In this document: piece by piece, positions 6,042 to 6,319 of the stretch
Layout: every line of letters begins with the position of its first letter
Numbering within the stretch: the first letter of the stretch is position 1
Source of the DNA: Bacillota bacterium
Lineage (GTDB): Bacteria > Bacillota > Clostridia > Lachnospirales > Lachnospiraceae
DNA length: 6,319 nucleotides
Assembly: GCA_023415655.1 (NCBI GenBank)
Contig: JAEZKD010000264.1
Coordinates: forward strand, 1 to 6,319
Reading direction: 5' to 3'
The notes under the pieces: generated by a model
Told to the model about the DNA's origin: nothing
Seen by the model: the letters and a program-made list of their open reading frames with translations, nothing else
Database searches by the model: none
Program-made: the position numbers and the translations under genes

Positions 6042-6082
6042 GAAAAAATAAAACCGTAACATTTGGAATGGTCTCTATATAG

Positions 6083-6157
6083 CTTATTAAGATTTTGGAA
6101 AACAAGGAACTGACACCCGAAAAAATATGTGAAGGTAATACTATAGTATTAGAGTAA
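6083..6157 (+). other. Short protein-like frame tail, possible gene remnant
   Basis: Between a TAG (6080-6082) and a TAA (6155-6157) lies a 24-codon frame reading LIKILENKELTPEKICEGNT followed by IVLE. The composition is typical of a C-terminal tail, but there is no start codon with a ribosome-binding site. Its last codons coincide with a 16-bp palindrome. It may be the residue of a gene removed between the large NTF2-like gene and the next one, or simply intergenic sequence; at this length chance is a serious alternative. Confidence 0.18.
6136..6151. promoter_or_regulatory. 16-bp perfect palindrome, candidate operator
   Basis: TAATACTATAGTATTA is identical to its own reverse complement. It lies about 55 bases before the start codon of the last gene, in the only intergenic interval there, and contains -10-like hexamers (TACTAT, TATAGT). 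A dimeric repressor site overlapping a promoter is a reasonable idea, but no good -35 at proper spacing was found (CTGACA at 6110-6115 is too far from the centre). It has no G+C-rich stem or T-run, so it is not a terminator. Confidence 0.3.
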
Positions 6158-6206
6158 GGTGTAAAATGGTTTTAGCCAAGATAGTTGTATTTTAGGGAGG
6201 ATAAAA

Positions 6207-6319
6207 ATGAATGCAGCAAAAATTGAGATTGGTTGGGTAAATAAGTGGTTTAAAGGTGAAACACCTTCAGAAATAGTCAATGCAGTTGAAGAATATCAGG
6301 ATTTTGGTTGCCTTATAAG
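6207..6319 (+). CDS. 5' part of an unidentified gene, cut by the window end
   Basis: The ATG follows AGGGAGG (6194-6200) at a 6-base distance, an excellent initiation signal, and the frame remains open to the edge (37 codons). The visible residues begin MNAAKIEIGWVNKWFKGETP and continue into an acidic helix (SEIVNAVEEYQDFG). There is no signal peptide. The style is like the other small cytoplasmic proteins of the region, so another member of the cargo array is likely, but the family cannot be named from this piece. It is separated from the large NTF2-like gene by 165 bp without a clear terminator. Confidence 0.72.
   Translation, partial: MNAAKIEIGWVNKWFKGETPSEIVNAVEEYQDFGCLI

Noticed and set aside
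6042..6085. Terminator after the 757-aa gene
   Set aside because: Only a weak CATT/AATG stem is present, with no T-run following.
1..6319. CRISPR array, tRNA, rRNA or insertion-sequence ends
   Set aside because: No regularly spaced repeats, cloverleaf sequence, conserved rRNA segment or transposase motif was found on either strand.

Overview
The window is low-GC DNA (roughly 35-40% by eye). Strong Shine-Dalgarno sites stand directly before almost every gene, all genes lie on the + strand, and the genes are small and tightly packed. This fits a Bacillota/Clostridia host, most likely a gut Lachnospiraceae-type bacterium; that is inferred from style and family resemblance, not from a marker gene. 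There is no rRNA, tRNA, CRISPR array or intact mobile element.

Positions 1-330 hold no intact gene. They contain a good intrinsic terminator (107-153) and reading-frame tails that look like ends of truncated genes (3-161, 171-278). Positions 330-2298 carry four small genes of unknown function (79, 99, 190 and 128 aa; the 190-aa one has an N-terminal zinc ribbon). A decayed gene (about 585-942) lies among them and keeps an orphan ribosome-binding site. Such a row of small, unrelated, often acidic proteins beside gene debris looks like an accessory cargo or orphan-immunity island, but no toxin is visible. Positions 2308-2871 encode a 187-aa protein with a C-terminal helix-turn-helix-like domain, closed by a terminator at 2874-2898.

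The most striking part is 2962-6041: two genes overlapping by one base (TAATG). The first encodes a 268-aa protein with an N-terminal NTF2/SnoaL-like domain. The second encodes a 757-aa protein that appears to hold three further NTF2-like units, an N-terminal beta-rich/OB-like part and a DUF2442-like C-terminus. A 24-residue block aligns without gaps between the first protein and the middle unit of the second (shared A-x-D-C-x-Y-x-S-x2-G-x5-G-x3-I-x2-H), so the pair probably arose by duplication and works together, perhaps as a multi-pocket cytoplasmic binding assembly. No catalytic function can be assigned.

The window ends with a 165-bp intergenic stretch holding a 16-bp perfect palindrome, then the start of another small gene (6207 to the edge).
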